Part shown: positions 37,101-52,100 of the stretch, piece by piece
Position numbering within the stretch: the first letter of the stretch is position 1
Layout of the letters: each line of letters begins with the position of its first letter
Assembly (NCBI GenBank): GCA_050084985.1
Contig: JBITNC010000002.1
Span: 22,816,001-22,880,000, forward strand
Reading direction: 5' to 3'
Source of the DNA: Nageia nagi
Taxonomy: Eukaryota > Pinophyta
Length of the DNA: 64,000 nucleotides
The notes under the pieces: generated by a model
What the model saw: only the letters and a program-made list of their open reading frames with translations
The model's database searches: none
What the model was told of the DNA's origin: nothing
Program-made: the position numbers and the translations under genes

Positions 37101-40100
37101 GGGGTCCTGCTCATTTCATGTAAACATTGTAAAGTGCTTAGAAGTAAACTCTTGAAAATAAGGCTCAAATTAGAAATTAATCAAACAGAATGCCTAAAGA
37201 TATCGATGTTGACCAGTGATGCATCCAAGACACACTACCTCAAAATAGATGCAAACTAATAAAGCAACTTTAACACAAAGTAAAACCCATGTTTTAAGCC
37301 AAATCGAATTTGGGATTCAAATATAAGCAATTTACCTAATAACTTCTCCTACACATAAATGCATCTCATTCATGCAGATTATAACCAACTGAGCAATTTT
37401 CTGTGACAGAAACATGTCAGTTAGATGTGTATATCCATTTGGTTCAGTAACGTGAGTATGGAAATGTCAGTCACAATCAGAAAAGCTTGAACATTTGTCC
37501 AACAATCTTTTGAAAAGGGATTCTGCTATGATCTGCAATCTGTTAATCTGTTCAGAAAGTTAGATAAACTTTATCAACTACAGATTGGAATTTTACATTT
37601 TTGTTCTCCATATCCTTAAAAGAACTCTGTTCTTCAAGAAGAAAAAATTAAAATCTATGCAATTTGGCAATTAATATACTGAGACACCCACAGAGGTATT
37701 TACTAGCAAAGAAAAACTGAAAAAAATATTGGTGACTGTTGAAACCCTATAAGGTTTGTACTCTGAAGTACCTCCATTTTAGATGTTATGGCAACTCAAG
37801 GCCTCGGAACTGTAACTCAGATGCACATTTGTCCTTGCAATGTAATCATCGTGGGCTTGTCGAACTGTTCATATTTCTATTGGACTTCTCTGCTGCGTAC
37901 TTGGACCCAGCTGCTAACTATGCTTAATGGAAGGAAAACAGCAAAGACAAGTCACCCAAACAGTATCAACAGGTTTCCAAGGCAACATAACTGTCGAGTC
38001 AACTGATAGTATTGTTTCAACCAGGCAGATCAGACCATGCACTAATCAGGTAACACCCGAATTGCCATGCAGCCAGGGCCCAGAGTCAGGTAACAGACCA
38101 GGTCAGGCACATGGATAGATCCCCAAATTTCCATACTCGATAGTGGAGTTGTCCACAATAAAGCTAATGATTTTTAGTAGGGTTGGGCCCCAACCCAACA
38201 GCCACACATATACATGGCCAGGTCCTTGGGTACCAAGGATAACAAATCAGGTCCATCGGCACCTAGGTTAACAAATCAGGTCCCACGACCAGAACAGATC
38301 CCCTCGCACAAACAGATGAGGTCATCCCATCTATAGAGAAGATGTAGTGATGACCATGAAGACTCAATATGTACCATGTCACCTAGGCACCTTGAAGGTC
38401 TGGACCTGATGAAAGGTATGTGAACAATCAAATCCAAAAGCAAAGGGTAAGTTAGCTAGACCCAAGGTTGCTGAATTGGTTGAAGAGGCCAATTCTTGGA
38501 CATTTTATAGTATTATATTGCAATTATAGAAAAGTTTCTTCTGAGGCGTTTCTCCCATCTGGATTAATGTCTTTACTACCTGTGAATGAGCACATTTGAA
38601 GATGTACTCTGTTTAAAGTGCAGAGTTTTTGTTTTCATTTTTAAAGAATAGAGTAGGCAAAATACTGTTGTTATTGAATTAAAAGAAACCTTAAAGATCA
38701 ATCAACAAACTTATAAAAGCTTTAAAATGTAACTGAAAACATTAAGAAATTACATGTAACTCTCAAGACTGTCGAACACATTACAGCACTTTGATTATAA
38801 TAATTGATAAATGATTTTAAAACAAATATTAAATATAAAATTGGTTTGCCAAGAGCACACATCTTGATGATATATCAACAAAATATCTCCCTATACAGAC
38901 AGGCTGAAATAGAAACATTGTTTTGATGTTCAGAAATAACAAGAGTAGATCAATAGGACTTGGAAGTACATCAACTGGGAATCCGAAAGGAACTCTCACA
39001 ACTAAATGGCAACTTAAAGGTCAAATCAGTAGCAACAGGAGATTTACATTCAAGCTGTCAATCAGTTTTTCAGTTCTCACATATCCCAGCCAATTAAATG
39101 CCAGTTACATTTATAAAAATAGTATCTAGATTTATAATTTAAGGTACCCTTCCAAGTGTGCTTTTTACAAGAATGTGCATGTTACAATCTGTGGTTCTCC
39201 AAAGAATTATCAGAAAATCTTTTCTACCATGATATCACATTCTTCAACTGCACTCACCCTAGATATTTTGGTATGTTTACCTGTAGTTTAGGTGGCCAAT
39301 GCCCATCACAAACAAAATGATTGAATTACAATCTTTACAATTAACATATTAGTTTCTTACACTAAACCTGTTAGAATATACGAGTATCATCTCCCAGACT
39401 GCAATAAATAGTATTATGACAGATGCTACAGTTGCCATTCAAAGTTACTGAATTAGTACTTGTATTTTTACTACATGACCATAAGCAAAAACATTTAAGA
39501 TACCTAACAGCAGGTTCAATTTCTCTTGGTATAGAAAAATGTAGCTTTTTTAAATAAAACAATGAAGTGAACAAAGCTAAAAAAGCTATTCTCGAAACAA
39601 TGATTATGGAATTAGAACTGTCTGAGCCTTTCCCTTATTATGACATAGAAAATAGTATTTAAGAATGAAATTACCAGGTCGCTCCTCCTCGGCATCCTGC
39701 ACCTCCACATGTTTCCAGCATTATATTAACAGTCTGAACTTCCAATGTCATACCATCTGCAATCTGGAAGAAGTCCCAATATTTTAGCAACAAGCATATT
39801 TTGGTAAAAAATTGATTATGTCAACACAAGCAACAATATTGATAACCACAAAAGGAAAACAATATTGTATGAATGAATTGTAAATAGGCTGTCTCAACTG
39901 TAAAATATTCCCTATTTATCCTAAAAAGATCTTCCACTCAATCATCATTGATGCCATAAGTTACAGACATAAGTTTTTTGCTTGCTACCAAATTTCCATT
40001 GTGCTAAACAAGCACTTAGAATCTCAACTCAATACAGGTTTCAATTGAGACATCTAGTTCTAGCCTACCTTCTTTTATGACAACGCATCTCCACCACCAA

Positions 40101-43100
40101 GTTGAAGTTACCTTAGGGCCATCTTCCAGTATAAATAAAATCAAAATACGTATAACATAACTATTTCTTGAATATGTCTTTCCATAAATACTTGCAATGC
40201 TTCTTTACAAAGAACCAATATTGTATGGGAAGTTTTAGCAAGAAGAGACATCCAAGTGAGACTGTTTGTATTCTAGCTGTTCATACTTGAAATTAGAAGT
40301 TTGCATTGGGGATCTTATCTATCGTTTGATAAGAAATTTTGCCAATCACTTCTTAAAAACTCCTTAGGAAAAACAAGAAGAACTCAGTTCATCTTCAGAT
40401 AAAAATGTCAAATTATTGTATGTAAATCTTATAAAACAAATATTATCAACATATGTTGTGAAGCTTTTCTATGGATCCACATAGTAGTGGTAAGTCAGGT
40501 CCCTTGAAGCAGCAAAGCCCAAGTTAAAAAACAATCAGCCATGCCCACCATGTCCACATGGATATTAGATGTACAGAAAAATCAACTTGAAAGAACTTCT
40601 GTAAGGTAGATCGAGCTCGCTCTTGAAATGAAATGTTGACAATTTGTCAAGATAGAGTTCATTGTATCTTATAATTATTCTCAAGAGTATTCCAGAAGAC
40701 ACATATCATTGAACCTCCCACTCTATCTTGACTATTCAGAACACACCAGGTCTACAGAAGATCTTTCTACAACTCATTCCAGTCACTTTTGCCTCTTGAA
40801 CTCTAGTGACCACATTGACTCCAAAAACAAAAGTCAAAGTTGCCAACGCAACTACCACATTATTCAGAACAAACCAGGTCTATAGGAGATCTTTCTACAA
40901 CTCATTCCAGTCACATTTGCTTCTTGAACAGTGGTGACCACATTTAACTCAAAAAAGAAAGTCAAAGTTGCCGACGCAACTACCAAATTATTCAGAACAC
41001 ACCAGTTCTACAGGAGATATTTCTATAACTCATTTCAGTAACTTTCGCTTCTTAAAATGTGGTAACCAGATAAACTTAAGAGAAAAGTCAAAGTCAACAA
41101 CGCAACTACCAAATTATTCAGAACACGCCAGGTCTACAGGAGATCTTTCTAGAACTCATTCCGGTCACTTTTGCTTCTTGAACTGTGGTGACAAGATTAA
41201 CTTTTAGGAAAAAACATCAAAAGTTGACGATGCAACTACCAAATTATTCAGAACACACCAGGTTTACAGGAGATCTTTCTAGAACTCATTCCAGTCACCT
41301 TTGCTTCTTGAACTGTGTTGACAAAATTAACTGAAAAAAGAACTCATTCCAATCACTTTTGCTTCTTGAACTGTGGTGACCAAATTAACTTCAACAAAAA
41401 AGATCAACTTCCAAACCTGCATGGTTATATACAGAATTAGAAAACAACCAACTATCAGAGATTTTACAACCTGATGAAAAGGTCAACTCCATTAACCTGA
41501 CTGTAATTCTTAGCTTCACCACATATTTTCAAAGATATCATAACACTTCTTTCAGTAATGCAAAAACATATTACATCACATATCATGTGCAAGGATAAGC
41601 TGAACTCTGGTATCTACTAAAAATCGAAGACTGAAATTTGGCTAGTCAAGTATCAACATAGAGAAAAAATAGGAAGCCGCATTGTATGGTAAAAACTAAA
41701 CTATCTGAATGTGATTTGACAGGTTGCTGTGAGACTTTGTACAGGATTTCCAAGACAAACACAGGCTTGAGGAGGAGAAGAATATTGCAAAATACCACGA
41801 GTACCAAGAGAGTAAAAGCTCTGTTCAAAGTTGTAGTAATATAGATATCATAAGACCTTGAATCTTATTGTATAATCTGCTAACCTCCGAGGTCAAATAT
41901 TTCAGGAGATCAGATAACCTGCTAAAGACTAAATCAAGCAGCCCTCTTCCTCTCCTGTCCCCATAGAAATCATGTTTATAGCCAAATTCTTTACTGAGAT
42001 GAGTAAGATTGCTTAAACATAGCAACCAAAAAAAAATTACTTAGCACTCATTTTTCCAAAATTCAACAGTTCTCAATGCAAACATGTAAAACAAGATATT
42101 GCATGTGCATAACAAATTGAATGTGAGACATACTTTATCAGCAAATCCATAGCCGCTACTCTTCATTATACCCGAAGATGACTGGGAACTGCATTCAACT
42201 CAGATAGAGTAAGTGTACTTGCATTGATTATCAAGCCCAGATTAAACTAATGAATCAGTGATTAGCAAGAATAAAATACAACAAAGTAAAATATGAAGTC
42301 AGTAACAAAAATACGTTATCAAAGAACCACTACAATCAAAGTAAACTACCTGCACTGGGTTGAATCAGACTCAAAACCCGACTTTTCTGCAAGAACTAAA
42401 TCTAATATGTCGATTTGCACAACAACAGGCTCTATTTGTACATTTGAAAGTGATGGAATCTGAAATATTTGCACATAAGAAGTAAATTAATGAATGGATG
42501 TCCAGAACTATATATAATGAGAAAATAAATATCAACTCACGAGTATTCATTCTTGGCAAGCATGTCTATAAGTACTTGAGATTTTTCTTATAAACATTAT
42601 TGTCAAAAACAAAACTTAAATTCAGCACTATGCTCACCTGCTATTTAAAACATATTTTGCATTATGCTTTTCATAGTTATTTTTATAGTTTTGTTTTCTT
42701 GTATCTTACAACCCTCTTCTGGATGCAAACAGTGATTTTGTAATTCCCACTTATTTCGGTCACCTCTGGACATTAATAAAATTTATTTCTCCAAACTATG
42801 AAACAGAAAACATGTAATTAAATGAGATGTTATTTAGACTAATGGATCAACCATTACATAAAGCAAATTCTGTAAGATAATACTAATATAAAGAAAATAA
42901 GGCTCCAATCCCTAAACCTAAAAGTTAATTTCGAAGCTGAAGCTTCCCATGAGACTTTCTCCTCAAATATCTTTTCAATGCAATGACGAAGAAGCTGCAG
43001 ATGTTTATTTTGCAGCATGGTGGAAACACATGAATAGCCATATTCGGGAATTCGTGTTATTCTACGGTGACATTGAGAGGGGGGGTGAATAAGTGTAATT

Positions 43101-46100
43101 AAAAATTGAAACATAAAATCAATCACACAAAGCAATCACACAAGAACACAGGATGTACAATGGAACCCAGTGTGGGAAAACCACTTGTGCCAATGGACTA
43201 CTTGGGCCACCACCCAAATCCAGCCGAAAATAAATGGATGGCCAATACAATATTTCGCAACACCAACTGCGGAAATAGCACCGACTAACCCGTACAATTT
43301 TGCAACACCAACTACGGAAATAGCACCGACTAACCCGTACAATTTTGCACCACCAATTGCAAGAAGCACCAACTCCGATGCCAAGCACCAACTCGGCAAT
43401 ACTAATGAGATGAAGATAAGAATGGTATCAATAAGACCCTGTGTGGTCTAGCTCTCAATATCACACCTCCATACACACTGTATTTGAATCCACATTGTCA
43501 CGCCATAATCACACTCACATTTTGAATCCGAACACACCAAACTGAATCCAATGAACTCCACTTATCCTTGCTCACCCAACCATGTCTCTTGACCTTCGAT
43601 TTGCTCAAACTCAATCATATTGCACACCTATCCACAAATGCTCTCAAAACAGACGTCTGTTAATGCATTGGAATATTTATTGTTGTCTCATCACACTAAA
43701 ACCGAATAGCCATCACTCTAAATGATATCCTGTCACTGATGTTCGTTATACATGAAATAATCAATATTGTCTTTGGGATGGTTACCAAAAACAAAGTCTG
43801 AAAAAAACACAGCCTCAAAAATCAATTAGTTCTCTTTCCTCCTTTTATAAATCACTAAACCATTTCTAGGTTTTGTTGACCTATCTGTTCACTAACTCCC
43901 CTCAAAATTTCAGCTGAAAATGACACCGTATGAAGAAGTTATGATCAAAATACGAACAAGACGTTTTCATAAATCTCTATGAAAAAGTGACAAAAATGGT
44001 AATGTAAATATGCTCTACTCAACCAAAAGAAACTGGTCTCTTTCTCACAAAGCTCCATCACATTCAAATAGCATCCTTCTCTCTTCCTTAAATGCCCGAT
44101 TTCCATTCCCTTATTACTGCATATTGAAACACATCAAAAAAAATTAAACTTTCAAATCTACGAAAAAACATCTCCACTCAAAACTGTCAACACACGTGTT
44201 TTTCACTTTCTTATTAAGGCTTTTAAAATAGCACCCTTATTCTCACAGTTGTAACATATTTGCTTGTTTTTTTTTTAAACACCTTTTCAATCTCAACTTT
44301 TGTAACTGCCAGATGTACTTCAATGACGGGTGGTATTTTGTCAAACACTTCGTTGGCCTTCTTCAAACAACTGAGGAGCCATTTCGTCAATCATGTCATA
44401 GCCCTGTTCTATGTAAAAAACAACTAATTTTTCCCATACAAATTGCAAAACACTTTGCATTCCAAAACTAGAAAAACATGAAAACAGAGCTTTGAAGGCA
44501 TTTTCAAAGAGCTACAACTTCTCACTGGGTGCACAATTTAACACGAAATTTGGACCACATATTCTTCACATAACTGACTACATTTCGCAAAATTTTAAGG
44601 TTTAAATCCACATAGATCGCACACAGCACTTCTTGCAAAGTGGCCTCCGACAAAGATTTGAAGACATTTTGTCAAACAGTACACAAGCTTAGTTTGGTGC
44701 ACATTAAAGATTCTCATACTTCAGGGCTTCAAATCAAAACTCTCCAAGAGAAAGTTGCTCATCTTGACGAGTTATAGGTGTAACACAAAACAAATTCAAA
44801 AATTGATGCACCGATGAACGAGAAACACTTTCAACACGAATTCCATGACTTAGCAAATAAAGCTGTTCAAAATTGGAAAACTTGTTGCAAAGCCATTTTG
44901 AACTGTACTTCAATCTACAACCTTTAAAATTTTCATTCCATAACTCCTTACAATTTCTCTAAAAATGCACCAGTTCGAAAGCCTCCGAAGCTAAGTTGGC
45001 AACTAGGCCAAAAAGAGTAAAAACAACCGAAAAGGTACCGAGACTGAGAACCATCGCTCCAAACTCTATGCAAACACAGCCAACACTAATATGAGTTGGA
45101 AACACACGTCATCATGTCCAACATTGAATCGTCCTATCCGATCACCCTGTAATGCAAAAACATCATGCTTCTGAAAAAATCGTCGGAAGACCCAAACAGG
45201 TACCAACAACTAGATGACCCTGATCCGACACTACAACTAAGCTCGAAAACAACCTCTGAGACTATGAATGACCTGTCAGGCAACTCGAAATAGTTCACTG
45301 GCACTAAGTGTCAACATTCGTACGTAAAGACACATTTCGCACTGTTGACAACTTTTGAGCAACTTTGCAAGAATTGCAAATTTGGCTTTTCGATGTAAAC
45401 ATACTGAAGCAACACTATACACATCTCCATTTGAACTATCTGAACATTGAGCAATGCATCCACAATATAACCTATCACTGCAACCACCTAACCAAACTGA
45501 GTGTGTTGACAACAATGACAACATTCTCGTCACTTTGCTCAACAATTCGCAACAAGTAGAAACCTGGAAAACTGAAAGCCAATCATTTCAAATTAAAAGG
45601 AATGTTTTAAATTAGAAACCTGGAAAACTGAAAGCCAATCATTTCGCACTGTTGACAACTTTTGAGCAACTTTTGCAAGAATTGCAAATTTGGCTTTTCG
45701 ATGTAAACATACTGAAGCAACACTATACACATCTCCATTTGAACTATCTGAACATTGAGCAATGCATCCACAATATAACCTATCACTGCAACCACCTAAC
45801 CAAACTGAGTGTGTTGACAACAATGACAACATTCTCGTCACTTTGCTCAACAATTCGCAACAAGTAGAAACCTGGAAAACTGAAAGCCAATCATTTCGAA
45901 TTAAAAGGAATGTTTTAAATTAGAAAGCTGTCAAACACCATAAGCAATCAGATTTTCAGTTTGTGAAGTACGAGCTCTAAATCTCACACTCGTGCTTATT
46001 TTCACCCTGAATTGAATTTTATTATTTTTCTTCATATCAGAACATGAAAATTTCATGAATAATAAAACCCACCATTTTCAACATGACTAACTAGCATCAA

Positions 46101-49100
46101 AAACATCAACATGAGCTTAAAAAGCAACTTACGTTGACTTTAGTGTTGTGAAGGGCAGCAAGCAGTAACAAAAATAATGACAGAATCCAAATATCTGATA
46201 TCGATGAGTAATGTTCAAAAGCAGTCACCACATTGAGAGGTTCCGTCTCCAGGCCACTTCAAGAGGGCCAATCAACAAAACTTCATCAATATCAATGGAA
46301 GTGTCATCAGAAAATGTAAACATTTGCAGTATCTCCATTTGTTCCCAAGTCATGTCTTCTTCCAAAAGGTCCTTTAATTTGATGAGTACTTCACGAACCA
46401 AATACTACGTTAGGTTGATTTTCTCCTCATTTAGTGCTTCTAGTTCCAGCATGATCTTTTACTCTTCATCCAATTCTAGAAACTTCATTTGTACTTGCAC
46501 CTTTCACCCCAGCACACATGCACCTGCTGACATTTTCCCTCCTTTCAAAATTTGTGACCACATGGGTGCCCTTTCTACTCAAAGATGGAATACAAAACAA
46601 TTTCTCGATTCCCATTCAAATGATCAAAGAAGATTACTGTCTTGAGTGAGATCAACATTGAATGCCTGAATTTTCTTAGAGAAGGTATAAGGCCATTCAT
46701 GCACACATACGTTGCCTCACTAACCATAGTCAAGGGAACACCTATGCATAACAAAATGAAGACAGTGTATCTTGGTGATTGGCAATAGTTCCAATTGATA
46801 TGCCACTTCTCCCACTTTTCTTAACACTTTGTATGGTCCATAAAATTTTGGTGCCAACTTTTACTTGGATTTTTTCTTCGAGAATGACTATTTTATAAGG
46901 TTGCAACATGAGAAACACCCATGTCCCCTACTTCAGATATCCCCTTCATGTCTGTTATTCTTCCTAGTGGGCATTAGGATAGCTATTCAGAAGTTATGCA
47001 TTAGCAAAGCAACAAATTGTGAAGAGCTTGAATCCGAGTTTTTCAAATATGGTGTGGACTCACTTGCCTCTCCCATTGCAAAGCTGTTTAATGACATTGT
47101 TTGTTCAGGGTTTCCCCCATCCTGGTTCAACACAACATTCATCCCATTCACAAGTTCGAGGATAGTTCAAACTTGAAAAAAATTTATAGAACTACCATGA
47201 TTGGGCACACGTTTGCTAAACTTTATGCGATAGTGTTGGACGTGACATTATCAGACCACTTGAAGCATGGTAATCATAAGGCACAGGGCCAATATGGCTT
47301 CAGAAGGGGTTTCCAAACTATCAACCATATCTTGACACATTGGGCTATCATTGAATAGGCTCGTAAAGGTTCTAAAGTCTTTTGTTCCTTTGTAAAATTC
47401 AGGAAGGCCTTTGACACTTTCTTGCAAAGCTTGCTTCTCTAGAAGTTATGTATCATTGGTATCTCGAATAACTTCATTGCTACCATCATGAGGCTCTATG
47501 AAATAGTCATTGGTCAATTTATGACTGCCCATAAACTCTCTGACTCTATCAAGAGTACTATTGGTGTTAAACATGGATGTCCTCTCTCACAACTCTTTTT
47601 GGTACTTACATAGACAAGCTTGAGGATTTTCTTTAGCAGAACACTCACATTGATGATGGTTGCATGTTACATTAGGTCTTGATTGCTATAATACTTTTGC
47701 AAATAATGTGACCCTAATTTCTCACTCCCAAAAAGGCCTTCAAACATACTTGAATGCACTCACTCCCTTTTGCGAGATTAGACAATTAGTAGTTAACCTT
47801 AGGAAGACTAAGGTCATGATCTTTAATGCTTCTTAGGATGCTCCTTCCAAATTTCAGTTCTCCTCTAAAGGGGAGTTGATTGAGATCACGAATGGTTTTA
47901 CTTATTTAAGGGTTCAATTTCCCAATCCATCCCTCAATTTGAAATTGACTCAACAATCAGCCTTTGCAAGGGATATGCTTCACATTCCATCCTAAAATGT
48001 TAGTGCTTTCACATACATTTCTACAATATTCCTTCAAAGAAATGCCTCTTCAATGCAATCATTGAACCCACAGTTCTTTATGGATAGTAGCTCTAGGGCC
48101 TCACTTCAACGTCTATTGAATGGGCACATATTGAAAGGATTCAAACTATTATGCTTTAACACATGATCCATCACAAAAGACTAGTTACACAATGCATTGT
48201 TCGAGATGAGTTTGTTGCTCAACCCCTTCGTCTAAAGAGTATATTAGGCTCAGCTTCAATATTCATAGACTTAGGTCACTAGGAGACTCTACTTTAGACC
48301 ATGAAAGGCTACCATATCTAGCATTGTGTTCTTCAGAGGGAATTGTTTCCTTAGGTCTCACCGAGCATCAACAATGCTAGTATTCGCAAGCTAATATATT
48401 TCCTTAGTCCATCTACATCTCCCTTGATCAACTTCCCCCATTCAAATACTCAATGAATGCTCCTCCTCACCTTCTTCCTTTGAAGGTCATGATTAACAAA
48501 GTTGTCAAAGATGATATTTACCAGTAATATATACAAGTTACCTAGACCTCTCCCCCTTGGCCTCTCAACCCCAAGGTAGCCTTCTATGTTGAGAATTTCT
48601 CATAGATTATTGATGGAGTCATCACAAAGCCAAACTATCCTCAATACTATTGGTCACAAAATCTAAGGGTTCCCCTTGGTCAACTGTGAGTCAACTTCCA
48701 CCACCTACAAGTTGAGACTAACCATCGTATTCCTTGTGTTTATAGGACTTACCATCTCTACTCTCTCTAGAGAATGAAGAGCACTTCATTTTTTGAAGTC
48801 CCTTATATTATGAGATTCAAGGGAGGTACCACTACTTGTACAGCAAATATGAAGGTTCCTTATCCACCTTTTACTATCACAATCAAAGATGCTTGAAACT
48901 TTTCATCTAAGAGGCTATTATCTTCAAATGGAAAGCTCTACAAAAGTCCAACCCATTCCCCTAGATCCATTGTGTTCATCAGCTCTTTTTTCCAACCCAT
49001 CCCTAATGAGGCACTAAACACCCCCCAAATAGCATTGACTTGCATGCTAATAAGGAAAGGTCAATGCGATGATGTTTACCTTTGCACATTGTTATTAGTG

Positions 49101-52100
49101 TACTCCAATACTTTCATCTTCACTCCAATTGTTGTCGATTTGCCTCTACTCGGCATCATGGACTATTTAGTTCATCCCTTGAGTTAGGGAGCTAGCCATG
49201 CATCACCAACTTCCTTTCCACTACAGAAGATGTGAAATATGCCAACCAAAATATATAGAAAATTGCACAGAAAACCAACAAACATAAAATCTGACTTTTT
49301 TTATTGTTTTAGCCACAGAAAATTAACACAACATAACACAATTGTTCTCAAACAGAGATCTTACCAAACAAAACTCAGATCTGGCTAAACACCACAAAAT
49401 CAGCGGATTTGACCCAAATCATAACACAGAAAATTATTCCAACAATGCCCTAGCTGAACATTGCCTCCAAAAAACTGAAATAGTTGCCAAAACTCAAAAA
49501 AAAAGGCCCCTCTAGGGCTGGACATTACAACTTGAGGGTGTAAACTCTCATATCTGAACACCAACAATGAATCTTCTTCAGCAATTGAACACAAATGCAA
49601 ACCCTATGTGGATATGCCTTAAGGAAACAAGCTTAGGGTTGAAAGATAGCCTCTAGGAAATTCGATCTCCTAGGGTTTCTCTCTTTAAAGGATTTCCAGT
49701 CCTCAAAGGAATAGATTATTGCCAAGCCACAACAATGATCTCCAAAATAGAAATATCAAATATTATCAAAGTCGCTTACAAAAGATATGATCTTCAAATA
49801 TATAGATTGGCAAACCTAATGGCTAAACAAATCCCAGCCATCAGATCCTACATCAACTTTGAAGGGTGTAGATTTGATCGTGGGATCCACCAATGAACTG
49901 TCAAAGTCAATTACACTTGCCTAAGACATTAAATGACTTTATCTTGTGTGACATCCCCTTTGTACTTTTAGTGGGACCAATCTGAACATCTTGTACTAGA
50001 TCTATTTGATGTATTTGCATTTACCTTATTGTAACTCAAGATAGGAATTTAATGGGTCATGTGGACCCACTGTGAGCCCCAAGTGGGACGTCTCCCTCCT
50101 AAGTAGTAGATTAGGCAAGTGTTGCATTGGAGATTCTGGATTGTGGGAATCCCAAGGTATGTTTTGAAAGAATTGAACTATAAGAAGAACAACCCTAAAC
50201 TACCAAGATCACATGAAAGCTCACAAAAACACATCTATCTAACTCACAAAGCAATCTCACAAAGATAACACAAGATGTAAGTGGTTCCTCCAATCTAGGA
50301 GTACATCCACTAACTAGATCTTTACTTCAATCACAAATACAACTCTCTTACAATCCTCCTAATCTCAACTCCTAACCACTATCCTATAACATAACTTTAC
50401 TCCACAAATTGGTGTGTGATCACAATGAGGGAGCCTTCTATTTATAGGTCAAAATCTCTCTTTGGATCACCCTTTTATCCAATGTTCTACAATTGTTCAG
50501 TGTTGAGGATTTCAGAGCATTGTGCCCTAGTTGGCTCCTTTGAGGCCAACAATTGCCCATTGGGCATTGTTATTGTATTATTGTCATCTATATCTTTCAT
50601 ATACAACCAGAGGGCATCAGATCTCATTATTGTGTTATATTGTCTTATACTTGTGCATGCATTGGATCTCATTGATTGTATGTGCTTGTATCTATCATTC
50701 GAAGGCACTTTAATGTATTAGGGTTTAGATTATGCATGTATGAGCCAGACATTGGCATCTTGAGATTGTATTCATTGATGTATGCTTGCATATGCTAGAC
50801 GTTGGCATTTTGGGTATCTAAATGTGTAATCTTAATGTTCTAACCCTAACGTTGCATGCTTGAGGGTTTGTTGGTGCATGTGTGATGCCCTAGACCTGAC
50901 GTCAGGGCTTGATGATCCTGTATTGCTAGTTAAAAGGGAAAATTGATTTTTGGATCATCACATCTTGCCACACCATACTCTTATCCACAAGAATAGTTAC
51001 ATTTGCCAAAATTTTAGTTACAACTACTAAAGACATTTAATAATGCCTTGTCATCCCAATCACAAAGTCAAAAACGTGTACAAAGTCAAAGACATTAAAT
51101 AATGTCTCTTTCCTTGTCCCAAGACTATTCTAAATACATAATTAACTCCTTAAACACATATACTAAGAATAAAACTTGCCAAAACACATTAACTAACCCC
51201 TTAGAGCCCACAAACAACAAAAAAAATAAATTTGAAATAATTACAAGGCTGGAAATAAATAGGGACATTACAAGATCCATCAATCTTGGTTGTTAAGAGG
51301 GATAGTTTTCTGTAAAGATGAAAATAATAATCTTGATCTTGTTGTATTACAATGAGAGAGCCTTGCTTAAATAGGCAAGAAGAATGATTAGCACCATTGG
51401 ATCAGATTAATCTCATCCATTGGATTCACACCTACCACTAATGGAAGATAACTAAGCATACCACTAATGAATATAAAATAAGAACATCCATAACACCACT
51501 AAGGGAAGAGGACAAAAGAGCATCTTCACATGAGGAGAAATAATTAACCATCCTAGTGAACTTAATCAATCTAAGTAAATGGTAATTTACTCTAACACCC
51601 CCCTTTAAGTGATACTAGGAGGAGGAAGTGCAAACACTATGGGTCCCAGCAACAAGGCCTGATGAGGTACCCATGTGCAAATAACATCTCTGTTGAAGAT
51701 GATGAAAAACCACATGGGAAAAAACCATCTTCCAGTAGAGGAAAGCAAGTGGATAACTTCCATCACCCAAAGAAATCATGTCCACTGAATCATGTAAAGT
51801 ACTGAAGAGACTAATGCCAACGAACAACTGCAAGCCAAGAGCTAAAGAACCTCCAAAGAGATCATGATCAAAGAGCTAGAAATATGCAAGAGTGAGCCAA
51901 ACAACACTACTCGAACAAGACCAACAAAGAGAGTCCCTCAACCTAAAATCAAGGCACGAACTCCATTTTGAAGAGAATGTCGGAAATGCAACTGACAAAC
52001 CACAAGCAATGAATAGTAGCAAAAAATCCATGTAGCAGGATGATGCTTCCAAATATGCCTCATTGATGCTATAACAAGTGTTCAGCCATCCCGAGTAGCA

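Noticed and set aside
40731-41400. Regular repeat considered as CRISPR or satellite centromere
   Set aside because: There are no unique spacers between short repeats, and with only about five units it is a local minisatellite.
46211-46645. 144-codon plus-strand Ser-rich frame
   Set aside because: It is antisense to the gypsy chromodomain-like remnant; the minus-strand reading has the conserved residues.
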